NCBI GenBank assembly: GCA_040394775.1
Contig: JBEBRN010000007.1
Location: forward strand, 5,568-69,567
Length of the DNA: 64,000 nucleotides
Origin: 40-80 sp040394775
GTDB taxonomy: Bacteria > Bacteroidota > Bacteroidia > Flavobacteriales_D > Crocinitomicaceae
Direction: 5' to 3'
The notes below the pieces were generated by a model. It saw nothing but the letters and a program-made list of their open reading frames with translations. It was not told the DNA's origin and searched no databases. Positions 34,627-43,090 of this stretch are shown in pieces; within the stretch, counting starts at the first letter, position 1; every line of letters starts with the position of its first letter. The position numbers were made by a program, and so were the translations under genes.

Positions 34627-35598
34627 TTAATTTAATTCTATTGAAGATTCTCCAAATAGTTTAGAGGGATTTACGTGTTTAAGCATGACTTCTACCATCT
34701 TATCTAAATCATAACTTATTCTCCATTTCCAATCTTTTTGAGCATGTGAATCGTCAATTGAGTTAGGCCATGAATCTGCTATTTCTTGTCTAAAATCAAC
34801 TTTATAATGAATGGAAAATGGTATTTTTCGATCAATTGCAGCTGCCAATTGCTTAGGTGTGAAACTAATACCTCCTAAATTATAGCTAGATCGAATTTTG
34901 ATTGATTCCTTTGGCGCCTCCATTAATTGCAATGTTGCTCGTATCGCATCTTCCATATACATCATGGGTAAAGCGGTATCTTCCGACAGGAAAGAAGTGT
35001 ATTCTCCATACTGTTTAGCATGGTAAAAAATATCTACTGCGTAATCGGTCGTTCCTCCACCAGGTAGACTTGTATGCGATATCAATCCTGGATAACGAAT
35101 ACTTCGAACGTCTACACCAAACTTGTTGAAATAATATTCACACCATCGCTCTCCAGCTTGCTTTGAAATACCATAGACCGTCGATGGATCCATTACTGTA
35201 TATTGAGGTGTATTGTCTCTAGGTGTATTCGGTCCAAAAACAGCGATAGAACTTGGCCAGAAAATCTGTTTAATATGTCCTTCTTTGGCTAAATCCAAAA
35301 TGGTCAGCAAACCCTCCATATTTAGTTTCCATGCGAAGTCAGGTTTCTTTTCAGCAACAGCAGACAACAAGGCTGCTAGTATATAAACTTGAGAAAAAGA
35401 AGAGTTCATAATGTATTCGCGAACAGCCTCTCGATTCAAAATATCCATTTTCACATAAGGTCCACCAACTAAACCAGCAGGACATTCTTCTCCTAAGTCC
35501 GCCGCCACAACATTGTCATTTCCGTGCTTTTCTCTTAAAGCATTCACTAACTCTGTCCCAATTTGCCCACCTGCACCAATTACTAAAATCTTTTCCAT
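34627..35598 (-). CDS. L-threonine 3-dehydrogenase, SDR (GalE-like) type
   Basis: This 323-residue NAD-dependent enzyme would oxidise L-threonine to 2-amino-3-oxobutyrate in the cytoplasm. It is an extended short-chain dehydrogenase: Rossmann motif GAGGQIG (8-14), NAD-contacting D34 region (VVAADLGEE), WPSSIAVFGP with the catalytic Ser region, and YGISK (Tyr-x3-Lys). SIRYPGLISHTSLPGGGTTDYA and DTALPMMYMEDAIRAT match the UDP-galactose-epimerase-like threonine dehydrogenases first described from Flavobacterium. No 2-amino-3-ketobutyrate CoA ligase is adjacent. It is transcribed divergently from the tyrosine-catabolic genes, from a TATTTTTG promoter. Confidence 0.88.
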   Translation of the reverse strand: MEKILVIGAGGQIGTELVNALREKHGNDNVVAADLGEECPAGLVGGPYVKMDILNREAVREYIMNSSFSQVYILAALLSAVAEKKPDFAWKLNMEGLLTILDLAKEGHIKQIFWPSSIAVFGPNTPRDNTPQYTVMDPSTVYGISKQAGERWCEYYFNKFGVDVRSIRYPGLISHTSLPGGGTTDYAVDIFYHAKQYGEYTSFLSEDTALPMMYMEDAIRATLQLMEAPKESIKIRSSYNLGGISFTPKQLAAAIDRKIPFSIHYKVDFRQEIADSWPNSIDDSHAQKDWKWRISYDLDKMVEVMLKHVNPSKLFGESSIELN

Positions 35599-35627
35599 GA
35601 CCTATTTTGACCTTTAAATACAAATAT

Positions 35628-35635
35628 CAAAAATA
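35628..35635 (-). promoter_or_regulatory. -7 promoter element for the threonine dehydrogenase gene
   Basis: The minus strand reads TATTTTTG, an 8/8 match to TAnnTTTG, 29 bp before the ATG. Confidence 0.55.
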
Positions 35636-35767
35636 GCTTTTTTTATTCATACGTGATTTTAAGTACCTTTTTTTTTCAATCATCTTGATTAAATTTTTGA
35701 ATCAATCTTTTTTACATTGCATAATAACTTCTTTTCGGTATTACTTGTTTTTAAACCCAAATAATTT

Positions 35768-35775
35768 TACATTTG
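35768..35775 (+). promoter_or_regulatory. -7 promoter element for the hmgA-hppD operon
   Basis: TACATTTG matches TAnnTTTG exactly and is the best plus-strand candidate upstream of hmgA; it predicts a leader of about 140 bases. Confidence 0.6.
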
Positions 35776-35796
35776 TTACTATCAATATTTAGTGCT

Positions 35797-35853
35797 ATGT
35801 GGTTAGGTTTATTAGACTTTATCAATTTCCTTATTAAACGAAATCCAGAGTGA
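35797..35853 (+). CDS. Candidate 18-residue leader peptide ahead of hmgA
   Basis: ATG at 35797 opens MWLGLLDFINFLIKRNPE and stops at TGA, about 20 bases downstream of the perfect -7 element and 68 bp before hmgA. It is hydrophobic with a basic end, like a small membrane peptide or an upstream regulatory peptide, but it has only two Phe and no Tyr, so it is not an obvious tyrosine attenuator. It may be chance. Confidence 0.25.
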   Translation: MWLGLLDFINFLIKRNPE

Positions 35854-35921
35854 TTTACTGACATCACCCTACTCAACAAGCAGTTATAAAAATAAAAGAA
35901 TCAATTTAAATACTATTTATT

Positions 35922-37079
35922 ATGCCTTTTTATCACAAATTAGGAAAAATTCCACCTAAACGCCACTCACAGTTTAGAAAAGAAAACGGTGATTTGTACT
36001 ATGAAGAACTATTCTGTACAGCTGGTTTTGCTGGAATGTACACCAATATGTATCACATTCATCGTCCGACAATGGTGAAGTCTTATGGGGAACGCTATTC
36101 TGTAGCACCTGTCATTGTCGACAATAATAACGTAAAACCATATCATCTGGATGGATTTCAAGTTCCTAAAGTAAAAGATTACTTAGAATCTCGAAAAATT
36201 GTTTTTGCCAATAGCGATACATATGTCGTATTAGCAGCACCAACGAATAAAACAATGGATTACTTCTACAAGAATACCGATGCGGATGAAGTAATCTTCA
36301 TACACGAAGGTTCTGGAAAGCTGAGAACTTTCTTAGGTAATCTAGATTTTAAATACGGTGATTATTTGGTGGTTCCAAGAGGAACTATTTATCAAATTGA
36401 GTTTGATACGGAAGATAATCGCTTGTTTATTGTTGAGTCTAAAAGCCCTGTTTTTACGCCGAAACGTTACCGCAACAACTTTGGTCAATTATTGGAGCAT
36501 TCACCTTTCTGCGAAAGAGATTTTCGCCGTCCAGCGGAATTAGAATCCCACGACGAAAAAGGTGATTTCTTAATGAAAACGAAAAAGAACGACGAAATTA
36601 TAGACATCACTTTTGCTGCTCACCCATTTGGTGTAGTTGGTTACGATGGTTATAACTTCCCTTATGCGTTCTCTATTCATGATTTCGAGCCTATCACCGG
36701 AAGAATTCATATGCCACCACCAATTCATCAAACGTTTGAATCAGATGCCATGGTAATTTGTTCATTTGTACCGCGCTTGTACGATTATCATCCTTTAGCA
36801 ATTCCAGCTCCTTACAACCACTCGAATATAGATTCAGATGAGTTGTTGTATTATGTCGATGGTGATTTTATGTCTCGAAATGATATTAAACCAGGAAACA
36901 TCACATTGCATCCTGCTGGATTTACACATGGTCCACAACCAGGAGCTGCTGAGCGTAGTATCGGTAAAAAAGAAACGAAAGAATTGGCCGTAATGGTGGA
37001 TACTTTTAAGCCATTAATGGTAACAGAAGAAGCATTGAAGATTTGCAATAACGATTATTATAAATCGTGGTTGGAGTAA
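35922..37079 (+). CDS. hmgA: Homogentisate 1,2-dioxygenase
   Basis: This 385-residue iron enzyme opens the ring of homogentisate to maleylacetoacetate, the second of the two dedicated steps here in tyrosine and phenylalanine breakdown. The double cupin is visible: EVIFIHEGSGKLRTFLGNLDFKYGDYLVVPRGTIYQIEF in the N-half, and the active-site part with GRIHMPPPIHQTFESDAMVICSFVPR and LHPAGFTHGPQPGAAE. It is the compact form (~385 residues) common in Bacteroidota rather than the ~440-residue proteobacterial and human form. hppD follows after 51 bp, giving a two-gene operon. Confidence 0.95.
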   Translation: MPFYHKLGKIPPKRHSQFRKENGDLYYEELFCTAGFAGMYTNMYHIHRPTMVKSYGERYSVAPVIVDNNNVKPYHLDGFQVPKVKDYLESRKIVFANSDTYVVLAAPTNKTMDYFYKNTDADEVIFIHEGSGKLRTFLGNLDFKYGDYLVVPRGTIYQIEFDTEDNRLFIVESKSPVFTPKRYRNNFGQLLEHSPFCERDFRRPAELESHDEKGDFLMKTKKNDEIIDITFAAHPFGVVGYDGYNFPYAFSIHDFEPITGRIHMPPPIHQTFESDAMVICSFVPRLYDYHPLAIPAPYNHSNIDSDELLYYVDGDFMSRNDIKPGNITLHPAGFTHGPQPGAAERSIGKKETKELAVMVDTFKPLMVTEEALKICNNDYYKSWLE

Positions 37080-37130
37080 TTTTAAAATGAATAAATAATA
37101 AAAATCGAATAAAAAAAGAAATTAAAATTT

Positions 37131-38291
37131 ATGAGTGATCAATTAAAATCAGTTGAGTTTGGATTAGAGAAAATCTTCGAAGGCGCACAAGACTTCTTGC
37201 CTTTAATGGGGACAGATTACATCGAATTCTATGTCGGAAATGCAAAACAAGCAGCACACTATTATAAAACAGCTTTCGGGTTTCAATCAGAAGCTTATGC
37301 TGGATTGGAAACAGGATTAAAAGACAGAACTTCATACGTTATCAAACAAGATAAAATTCGTTTGGTATTGACGACTGCTTTGAATTCTAAATCACCCATC
37401 GGTGAGCATGTGAAGAAGCATGGTGACGGTGTTAAAGTGATTGCGCTTTGGGTAGAAGATGCGCGTAAGTCGTATGAAGAGACGACTAAAAGAGGAGCTG
37501 TATCTTTCATGGAGCCTACTGTTGAAAGTGATGAACAGGGTGAAGTTGTCCGTTCAGGAATTTACGGTTACGGCGAAACGGTATTTATCTTTGTTGAGCG
37601 TAAAAACTACAAAGGTCTATTCTTGCCGAATTTCATAAAATGGGAATCTGACTATCAACCTACAAGCGTTGGTTTAAAATACGTCGATCACATGGTTGGT
37701 AATGTGGGTTGGAATCAAATGAATGTTTGGGTAAAATGGTTTGAAGATGTGATGGGATTTGTTAATTTCCTTTCATTCGACGACAAACAAATTACCACTG
37801 AATATTCTGCCTTGATGTCAAAAGTAATGTCAAATGGAAATGGACGAATTAAATTTCCTATCAACGAGCCAGCAGAAGGTAAGAAACGTTCTCAAATTGA
37901 AGAATATCTTGATTTCTACGAAAGTGCCGGTGTTCAACATATTGCCGTTGCAACGGACGATATCATTAAGACAGTAGCTGAAATGAAAGCTAGAGGAGTT
38001 GAATTCTTGTCTGTACCACCACAAGCATACTACGATGATATCCCAAACCGATTGAAAAAACACATGTCTCGATTCAAAGAAGACATCAAAGAATTACAAA
38101 AGTTAGGAATTATGATTGATGCGGACGACGAAGGATATTTGTTACAAATATTCACCAAGCCTGTAGAAGACAGACCTACTTTATTCTACGAAGTAATCCA
38201 ACGAATGGGAGCTCGTGGTTTTGGAGCAGGAAACTTCAAAGCATTGTTCGAGTCTATCGAAAGAGAACAAGAAAAACGTGGAACTTTATAG
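37131..38291 (+). CDS. hppD: 4-hydroxyphenylpyruvate dioxygenase
   Basis: This 386-residue Fe(II) dioxygenase converts 4-hydroxyphenylpyruvate to homogentisate, the substrate of the enzyme encoded just upstream. Two vicinal-oxygen-chelate domains are present: TDYIEFYVGNAKQAAHYYKTAFGF (N-domain) and VKYVDHMVGNV-like sequence at KYVDHMVGNVGWNQMNVWVKWFEDVMGF in the catalytic domain. The metal triad fits His in YVDHMVG, His in GVQHIAVATDDI and Glu in FYEVIQRMG; GFGAGNFKALFESIE is the family's C-terminal helix. A strong terminator closes the operon. Confidence 0.96.
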   Translation: MSDQLKSVEFGLEKIFEGAQDFLPLMGTDYIEFYVGNAKQAAHYYKTAFGFQSEAYAGLETGLKDRTSYVIKQDKIRLVLTTALNSKSPIGEHVKKHGDGVKVIALWVEDARKSYEETTKRGAVSFMEPTVESDEQGEVVRSGIYGYGETVFIFVERKNYKGLFLPNFIKWESDYQPTSVGLKYVDHMVGNVGWNQMNVWVKWFEDVMGFVNFLSFDDKQITTEYSALMSKVMSNGNGRIKFPINEPAEGKKRSQIEEYLDFYESAGVQHIAVATDDIIKTVAEMKARGVEFLSVPPQAYYDDIPNRLKKHMSRFKEDIKELQKLGIMIDADDEGYLLQIFTKPVEDRPTLFYEVIQRMGARGFGAGNFKALFESIEREQEKRGTL

Positions 38292-38314
38292 TAACACTTC
38301 TTTTTAAATTGAAT

Positions 38315-38350
38315 AAAAACCGGCAGAAAAGTCTCTGTCGGTTTTTATTT
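38315..38350 (+). terminator. Intrinsic terminator of the hmgA-hppD operon
   Basis: A 12-13 bp stem with one G·U pair (AAAAACCGGCAGA / TCTGTCGGTTTTT), a 6-nt loop and a T-rich tail, 23 bp past the hppD stop. Confidence 0.85.
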
Positions 38351-38399
38351 TTATATTTAGCTTCCATTTTTAAATAAGGGAAAAAACGAATTCATTTCA

Positions 38400-39170
38400 A
38401 TGAAAAAACTCTTAAAAACAACTTTATACAAGGTTCTAGGACTAAAAAGCTACCTGCGTTTATTGTATCGAACATTAGCATTTGCTATGGATAATGGCTT
38501 TCTAAAGAACAACGAAGCATATCTGTTACATTTATTTAGTCAAAAAATCATTCACAAAGGTGACCACGTCCTTGATATTGGTGCCAATTTAGGCTACTAT
38601 ACGCGTCAGTTTTTAAAAGCCGTTGGAAAAGAAGGTAAGGTATATGCTGTTGAACCCGTAAAACCGTTTTTTGAGAACATTACTTATTTCTTAGGGAAGC
38701 ACGATAACTTAACTCGTTACAACTTTGCTTTAGGAGCAGAAGAAAAAGAAATTCAATTATCGGTTCCCGACCAATATGGTTATTTGCGAACAGGTTTACC
38801 AAGCGTTTATGATGAAAAGAATCCTCATACTGATGAGAAATTAATGCTTTTCCCAGCAAAGATGATACAAGGAAGCGTATTATTCAACGATATTCAACGT
38901 TTGGATTACCTAAAAATAGATGTGGAAGGTTATGAAAAAGTCGTCATTCCTGAGATAAAAAACTTTTTAGCACGTACCTTACCGTGTATTCAAATTGAAA
39001 TAAGTGGTGATTCTAAACCCATTATCAAAGAAACACTTTTTTCTATCGGATATGAACTGTATTTCTACCAAAATGATACATTGACCAAGCAAGAGATTGC
39101 GACTTACGCTCAAGACTATTTTTTCATTCATCCTTCTAAAATTTCTAATTATCAAGAATTGATCCAATGA
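38400..39170 (+). CDS. FkbM-family methyltransferase
   Basis: This 256-residue protein has the FkbM SAM-methyltransferase pattern: VLDIGANLGYYTRQFL (motif I, about 58-73), VYAVEPVKPFFENITYFL and the family-defining LDYLKIDVEGYEKVVIPEI. FkbM-type enzymes O-methylate sugars or polyketides, often in surface-glycan pathways. There is no glycosyltransferase next door (the nearest is 1.7 kb away, past a terminator). Its stop overlaps the start of the next gene (ATGA), so the two are translationally coupled. A 7/8 promoter match (TATATTTA, 38352-38359) lies upstream. Confidence 0.88.
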   Translation: MKKLLKTTLYKVLGLKSYLRLLYRTLAFAMDNGFLKNNEAYLLHLFSQKIIHKGDHVLDIGANLGYYTRQFLKAVGKEGKVYAVEPVKPFFENITYFLGKHDNLTRYNFALGAEEKEIQLSVPDQYGYLRTGLPSVYDEKNPHTDEKLMLFPAKMIQGSVLFNDIQRLDYLKIDVEGYEKVVIPEIKNFLARTLPCIQIEISGDSKPIIKETLFSIGYELYFYQNDTLTKQEIATYAQDYFFIHPSKISNYQELIQ

Positions 39171-39643
39171 AATACCGTATTTTAACAAATGAAGAGTTAG
39201 CTGAGTTAGAAGATCAGCTCAAACAATTTTTAATCGTCAATGGTGTTCATACTGATGATTGGAAACGCATCAATGAGGAAGAACCAGACAAAGCACTAGA
39301 TTTAGTAGAATTATTCTCTGATTACGTTTTACAAATCGTCTATGAGAATACAAAATACTTAGAAAAACGTACGCCTGACACTGTCTATTTCTTCAATTAT
39401 GGAGAAGATAAAGCAATATTAATTGGTTTACAAAAGAAGAATAAAGAAAACCCTAACTTGGATCTTTCTACCGCGGAAAGTGTTGCTGATGCATTACGAA
39501 ATCACAGTACAGAATTGGTTTTTTTTCAGCAAGAGAAGGAATATACTAAAGGCCGAGAAATGGAAATACACGATATGTTCACAAATGGCTGTACAAAGAC
39601 AACGAAAGAGTTTTGGGAGTTACTCCAGAAAATCGTAGAATAA
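39167..39643 (+). CDS. Conserved hypothetical protein (DUF6495-like)
   Basis: This 158-residue soluble, acidic protein has no signal peptide or membrane span. It begins MKYRILTNEELAELEDQLKQFLIVNGVHTDDWKRI; the pattern of a leading 'KYRxLTxEEL…FLxxxGI' helix followed by LVELFSDYVLQIVYENTKYLEKR resembles Bacteroidota DUF6495 proteins, as far as I recall them. The function is unknown. Overlap with the FkbM methyltransferase gene by four bases suggests coupled expression. A strong hairpin follows. Confidence 0.72.
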   Translation: MKYRILTNEELAELEDQLKQFLIVNGVHTDDWKRINEEEPDKALDLVELFSDYVLQIVYENTKYLEKRTPDTVYFFNYGEDKAILIGLQKKNKENPNLDLSTAESVADALRNHSTELVFFQQEKEYTKGREMEIHDMFTNGCTKTTKEFWELLQKIVE

Positions 39644-39663
39644 ATCATCTTTTTTATCACACA

Positions 39664-39703
39664 AAAAAAGCGACTTGAATTTTCATCCAAATCGCTTTTT
39701 TTT
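39664..39703. terminator. Bidirectional terminator between convergent genes
   Basis: A 10-bp stem (AAAAAAGCGA / TCGCTTTTTT) with an 18-nt loop and T/A runs on both sides lies between the plus-strand DUF6495-like gene and the minus-strand azurin operon. Confidence 0.8.
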
Positions 39704-39724
39704 AAGCTTCATGTATTTACTTAT

Positions 39725-40156
39725 TTATGACCACAAAAACCAGGGTGTCAGATAAGTAATAATACCAAATGCCATTGTATAATAAAGGATTACTCTTTTG
39801 TATATCTTATCGCTACTGAGTTTTTTTCGTCTTGAGAATCTATTGCCAATCGTTATTAAGACGATGGCCAGAATCATTCCAATCGGATGTTCTACAATGT
39901 AGAAACGCGCAATAGGGTGCTTCATAGATGCTCCAGAGAAATTATCCAAACCCAACGGAGACAGAAAGTACATTAAAAGGCCTAAGGAAAATTGTATATG
40001 AACAATCGTTAATCCTACTAAAGAGACAACTCTTGCTTGTCTATCAAACGGTTTCTTCAGTAGAAATCGAACTATCATAAAAAGTATAATCGCTAAAAGA
40101 AAGAATAATATAATTAAACCGACTTTATTGTGCGCTTCCTTTAAGATTAAATACAT
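39725..40156 (-). CDS. Four-helix membrane protein, cytochrome b561-like
   Basis: This 143-residue inner-membrane protein has four hydrophobic segments (~12-32, 44-64, 90-107 and 122-141). Histidines occur near membrane edges or inside helices (EAHNKVG, IVHIQFSLG, KHPIARFYIVEHPIG), which could ligate haem as in cytochrome b561-type proteins; many Bacteroidota homologues are labelled 'cytochrome B'. Haem binding is inferred, not shown. It lies 20 bp downstream of an azurin gene in the same direction, so it may pass electrons to or from this copper protein. Confidence 0.72.
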   Translation of the reverse strand: MYLILKEAHNKVGLIILFFLLAIILFMIVRFLLKKPFDRQARVVSLVGLTIVHIQFSLGLLMYFLSPLGLDNFSGASMKHPIARFYIVEHPIGMILAIVLITIGNRFSRRKKLSSDKIYKRVILYYTMAFGIITYLTPWFLWS

Positions 40157-40176
40157 TTCCTAGGTTGTCCTCGCAA

Positions 40177-40692
40177 TTACTCTACAATAAACTTACCTTT
40201 CATCATCGCGTGGTGACCAGGGAAAGAACAAATGAAATCATATGATCCTGCCTCAGGAGCTGTGAAAGTAATAGTATCACTTTCTCCACCACCGATTAAT
40301 TTAGTATGAGCGATAACATCTTCTGTTCCTTCTGGAATATAATCATTATCTCTTGCAGTAATAGCCGCTTTTGAAAAAGCTTCAACATCAACTCCTTGCT
40401 TCAACAACACAAAGTTATGACCCATTGCAGTAACAGGCATAGAACCTACGTGTTTCAATACTAAAGTAACTTCTTGACCTGCTTTTACTTTAATCTCAGA
40501 AAGATCAAATTGCATTTTGTCATTACCTTCGATTTCAACTGTAACAGCGTTTGCGTTCTCATCAGAACCTGCGTCTGTTGATTCAGTTGTTGTTTGCTCA
40601 TCTGCTGGTTTATCACCACCTCCACATGAAGTGAAAGCGAACATTCCTGCTGATAGCATTAAAATCATTGCACTAACTCTAACTTTTTTCAT
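40177..40692 (-). CDS. Azurin-like blue copper lipoprotein
   Basis: This 171-residue exported electron carrier has a signal peptide ending at a lipobox (FAFTSC, Cys at 23) and then a short Gly/Asp/Thr-rich spacer, so the cupredoxin domain is tethered to a membrane. Type 1 copper ligands are visible: His in AMGHNFVLL, and Cys, His and Met in FICSFPGHHAMMKG. The protein ends shortly after the Met, as azurins do. In Bacteroidota, azurins serve respiratory or oxidative electron transfer. It is the first gene of an operon with the cytochrome-like membrane protein, under a TATTTTTG promoter. Confidence 0.93.
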   Translation of the reverse strand: MKKVRVSAMILMLSAGMFAFTSCGGGDKPADEQTTTESTDAGSDENANAVTVEIEGNDKMQFDLSEIKVKAGQEVTLVLKHVGSMPVTAMGHNFVLLKQGVDVEAFSKAAITARDNDYIPEGTEDVIAHTKLIGGGESDTITFTAPEAGSYDFICSFPGHHAMMKGKFIVE

Positions 40693-40709
40693 AACTATTA
40701 ATTTTTTTA

Positions 40710-40717
40710 CAAAAATA
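40710..40717 (-). promoter_or_regulatory. -7 promoter element for the azurin operon
   Basis: The minus strand reads TATTTTTG, an 8/8 match to TAnnTTTG, 17 bp before the azurin ATG. Confidence 0.6.
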
Positions 40718-40853
40718 TCTTTAATTATCCTCTTAAGGAAGGAATAATTGTTAAATTATAATTACTTTGTTCTGTCAGTTCTATGACAATTCAACTATAT
40801 TTCTATACAATTCATGAATTTATACTATTTAAGTTTCTAATCTGTTTATTTTT

Positions 40854-40861
40854 TATCTTTA
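40854..40861 (+). promoter_or_regulatory. Possible -7 element for the glycosyltransferase
   Basis: TATCTTTA matches TAnnTTTG at 7 of 8 positions and ends only 7 bases before the ATG, which would give a leaderless message. Confidence 0.35.
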
Positions 40862-40868
40862 CAGAGTA

Positions 40869-41774
40869 ATGAGAGTTTCCATCTGCATACCGATATATAA
40901 TACTGACGCAATTTCTTTAGTTACTTCACTGAGGCAAGAAGTGGTATTGAAACAGTTAGAGAGTGCCGTTGAAATCATTGTGATAGACGATTATTCTTTA
41001 AGCGTTTTCAAAGAAAAAAATAAAACATTACCTGACTTTTGTAACTATATCAAATTAGGTGAAAATTACGGTCGTTCAAAAATCAGAAATAAATTTTTAG
41101 AATATGCAAAAGGTGACTATCTCTTATTTATAGATGGTGATTCACTTATTCCTGAAAATACGAAGCTATCATTCATTTCCAATTATCTCGCAGCACTTTC
41201 GAATGAGGTCAATTGTATTTGTGGTGGAAGAGTATATCCCGAACTTGTTGACACTAAAAACATCGAACTCAACTATTTATACGGAATTCATAAAGAAAGT
41301 AAACCACTCGAAGAAAGACTTAAGCAGCCGAATCGTTCGTTTATGACCAACAACTTCTTAGTCAAAAGAACTATTTTGGAAAAGCATCCATTTGATGAGC
41401 AGTTAACCCAATATGGTCATGAAGACACGCTGTTTGGTATCCAATTAATACTTCATCACATTAAGGTTGATCATATCGACAATCCTGTTCTGAATGGACA
41501 TATCGAAACAAACGACATCTTTTTAAATAAAACGAAACAAGCAGTCGAGAATTTATTTACCATTTATTCAAAATCCGAAGACAAAAAACTGATTGCATCA
41601 CAAGTTACTTTATTAAAATGGGCGGTCATCATTAAAAAGCTAAGACTGAAATGGTTTGTTTTAAAAGCTTTTAATGTCGTGGAGAAAAAATGGCGAAACG
41701 ATTTCCTAAATGGGAAAATCAACTTACGAAAGTTTGACTGCTATAAACTTGGACTTTTTCTGCGTTTGAAATAG
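40869..41774 (+). CDS. Family 2 glycosyltransferase
   Basis: This 301-residue GT-A fold enzyme transfers a sugar from a nucleotide sugar. VSICIPIYNTDA (2-13) is the N-terminal strand, IIVIDDYS the nucleotide-binding acid, LGENYGRSKIRNKFLEYAKGDYLLFIDGDS the DxD region, and TQYGHEDTLFG the ED acceptor-site motif that holds the catalytic base. There is no membrane span apart from a basic C-terminal helix (KWAVIIKKLRLKW). The acceptor is unknown. Its last 34 bases overlap the end of the convergent EamA gene. Confidence 0.9.
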   Translation: MRVSICIPIYNTDAISLVTSLRQEVVLKQLESAVEIIVIDDYSLSVFKEKNKTLPDFCNYIKLGENYGRSKIRNKFLEYAKGDYLLFIDGDSLIPENTKLSFISNYLAALSNEVNCICGGRVYPELVDTKNIELNYLYGIHKESKPLEERLKQPNRSFMTNNFLVKRTILEKHPFDEQLTQYGHEDTLFGIQLILHHIKVDHIDNPVLNGHIETNDIFLNKTKQAVENLFTIYSKSEDKKLIASQVTLLKWAVIIKKLRLKWFVLKAFNVVEKKWRNDFLNGKINLRKFDCYKLGLFLRLK

Positions 41775-42658
41775 TATTTCAAAAGTGGATTCATAAAGAC
41801 AATCACGACAATACATCCCGCTCCCAAATAAAAGCTATTGCTCAATTCTTGATTTTCATTTAGAATGAAAATAGCCAATATCATTGTATAAACGGGTTCT
41901 AGATTGATACTTAGTGTAGCAGAGAATGCGCCAATTTTGTTGACGACTTCAATCATTAACATAAAGGCCACAGACGTACAAACGATACCTAAGAATAACA
42001 ACCACCAGAAATCACTCCACGTCATTTCAAAAAATTCGGTATTGATTTTTCCAATGCTTAACAACCAGATGAAAACGATAATGGCACCGGTAAGCATTTC
42101 GTATACTGTAATCGAAGAAGATGAAATACCATCTTTATTTAAACGGAGATTAAATACGGAGAAAAAAGCCGCTAAAAGTGCGGACAATAATCCCCAAAGA
42201 ATACCTTCATGCTGACTTGGGTCTACATTTTCTGAAACAAAACCAATTCCGATGATGACTAACAATCCCATCAATAATTCCGTCCATGAAAATTTACGTT
42301 TCATGACAATCGGTTCTAACCAACTAACATGTAAGGTTGTCGTTGAAAGGCACAAAACACCAAGCGATACAGTAGATACTTGAATGGCTTTGAAAAATGT
42401 TAACCAGTGAGCGGCCACAATAATACCGACAACGACGACTTTTAAAATGGATTTTTTATCTTTAATACGCACCTTTTTACCAATCGCCATTAAGAACAAC
42501 AGAAGACTCAAGCCTGCGATTAATACACGAAAGAAGACAATTTGATAAAACTCTAAATGGATTAGTTTTCCTAGAATACCAGTAAAGCCCCAAATAAAAA
42601 TAATGAGGTGCATTAAAGCATGATATTTCAAGTTGGGAAACACGGCGCAAATATCCAT
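41741..42658 (-). CDS. EamA/DMT-family transporter
   Basis: This 305-residue inner-membrane protein has ten hydrophobic helices in two EamA repeats (about 16-140 and 155-295): LHL/MHLIIFIWGFTGILGKLI opens the first, and SVFNLRLNKDGISSSSITVYEMLTGAIIV the second. DMT exporters move small metabolites such as amino acids; the substrate is unknown. ATG at 42658 was kept because the preceding KYHALMH part aligns with the usual family N-terminus, though M16 is possible. The start sits right after a T-run hairpin, and the 3' end overlaps the glycosyltransferase gene on the other strand by 34 bp. Confidence 0.9.
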   Translation of the reverse strand: MDICAVFPNLKYHALMHLIIFIWGFTGILGKLIHLEFYQIVFFRVLIAGLSLLLFLMAIGKKVRIKDKKSILKVVVVGIIVAAHWLTFFKAIQVSTVSLGVLCLSTTTLHVSWLEPIVMKRKFSWTELLMGLLVIIGIGFVSENVDPSQHEGILWGLLSALLAAFFSVFNLRLNKDGISSSSITVYEMLTGAIIVFIWLLSIGKINTEFFEMTWSDFWWLLFLGIVCTSVAFMLMIEVVNKIGAFSATLSINLEPVYTMILAIFILNENQELSNSFYLGAGCIVVIVFMNPLLKYYFKRRKSPSL

Positions 42659-42659
42659 A

Positions 42660-42686
42660 AAAAAATGGAGCGTGAAACTCCATTTT
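42660..42686 (-). terminator. Terminator-like hairpin directly before the EamA gene
   Basis: A 9-bp stem (AAAATGGAG / CTCCATTTT) with a 7-nt loop and, on the minus strand, a run of Ts that ends at the EamA ATG. It would stop transcription arriving from the MuiA side. Confidence 0.65.
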
Positions 42687-42739
42687 AAAAATATACTATT
42701 AATTTATTTTAGGTGCTGAGTAACAATTTGTAAAGATGC

Positions 42740-42753
42740 TTGAAATATCAATT
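42740..42753 (+). repeat. Left terminal inverted repeat
   Basis: TTGAAATATCAATT, the exact reverse complement of the sequence at 43091-43104. Confidence 0.7.
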
Positions 42754-43090
42754 CTTTATTTTTCTTTTACTTTTTGTCCGTCAAAAAGAGAAAAAGCTCC
42801 GCTTTTGAAGACGTGGAAACGAGTAAACGGTAGTGCCGACGTTTTGAGGATAAAAACCTCATCGTCGTGATCTTTTTCGCCACCCAAATCTTCCTCATTG
42901 CTTACAAAAATAAAACTCGCTAGCGCTCAGACAGTTATTTTTGTGACAGCAATTTACCTTCGGTGCTACTTCGTGGTCGTCGTTTGTGTCCCGACGAAAA
43001 AATCAATTCCGATTCTACATCGGAACAGGTTACGATATCCTAATCAGTCGTTGAATATGAGATTTTCATCTATTTTAAAATCACACTAAA

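Larger units (their letters stand above)
35599..35921. other. Divergent intergenic region (323 bp) before hmgA
   Basis: This region holds a perfect -7 element on each strand, facing outward, and an 18-codon open frame between the plus-strand promoter and hmgA. The rest is AT-rich; I saw no clear operator palindrome. Confidence 0.5.

Noticed and set aside
42767..42898. 43-codon frame on the minus strand inside the inverted-repeat element
   Set aside because: No start signal, odd composition, and it lies wholly inside a probable repeat; treated as part of the element rather than a gene.
42898..43089. 63-codon plus-strand frame in the same element
   Set aside because: Overlaps the other frame within the repeat and has no family features.
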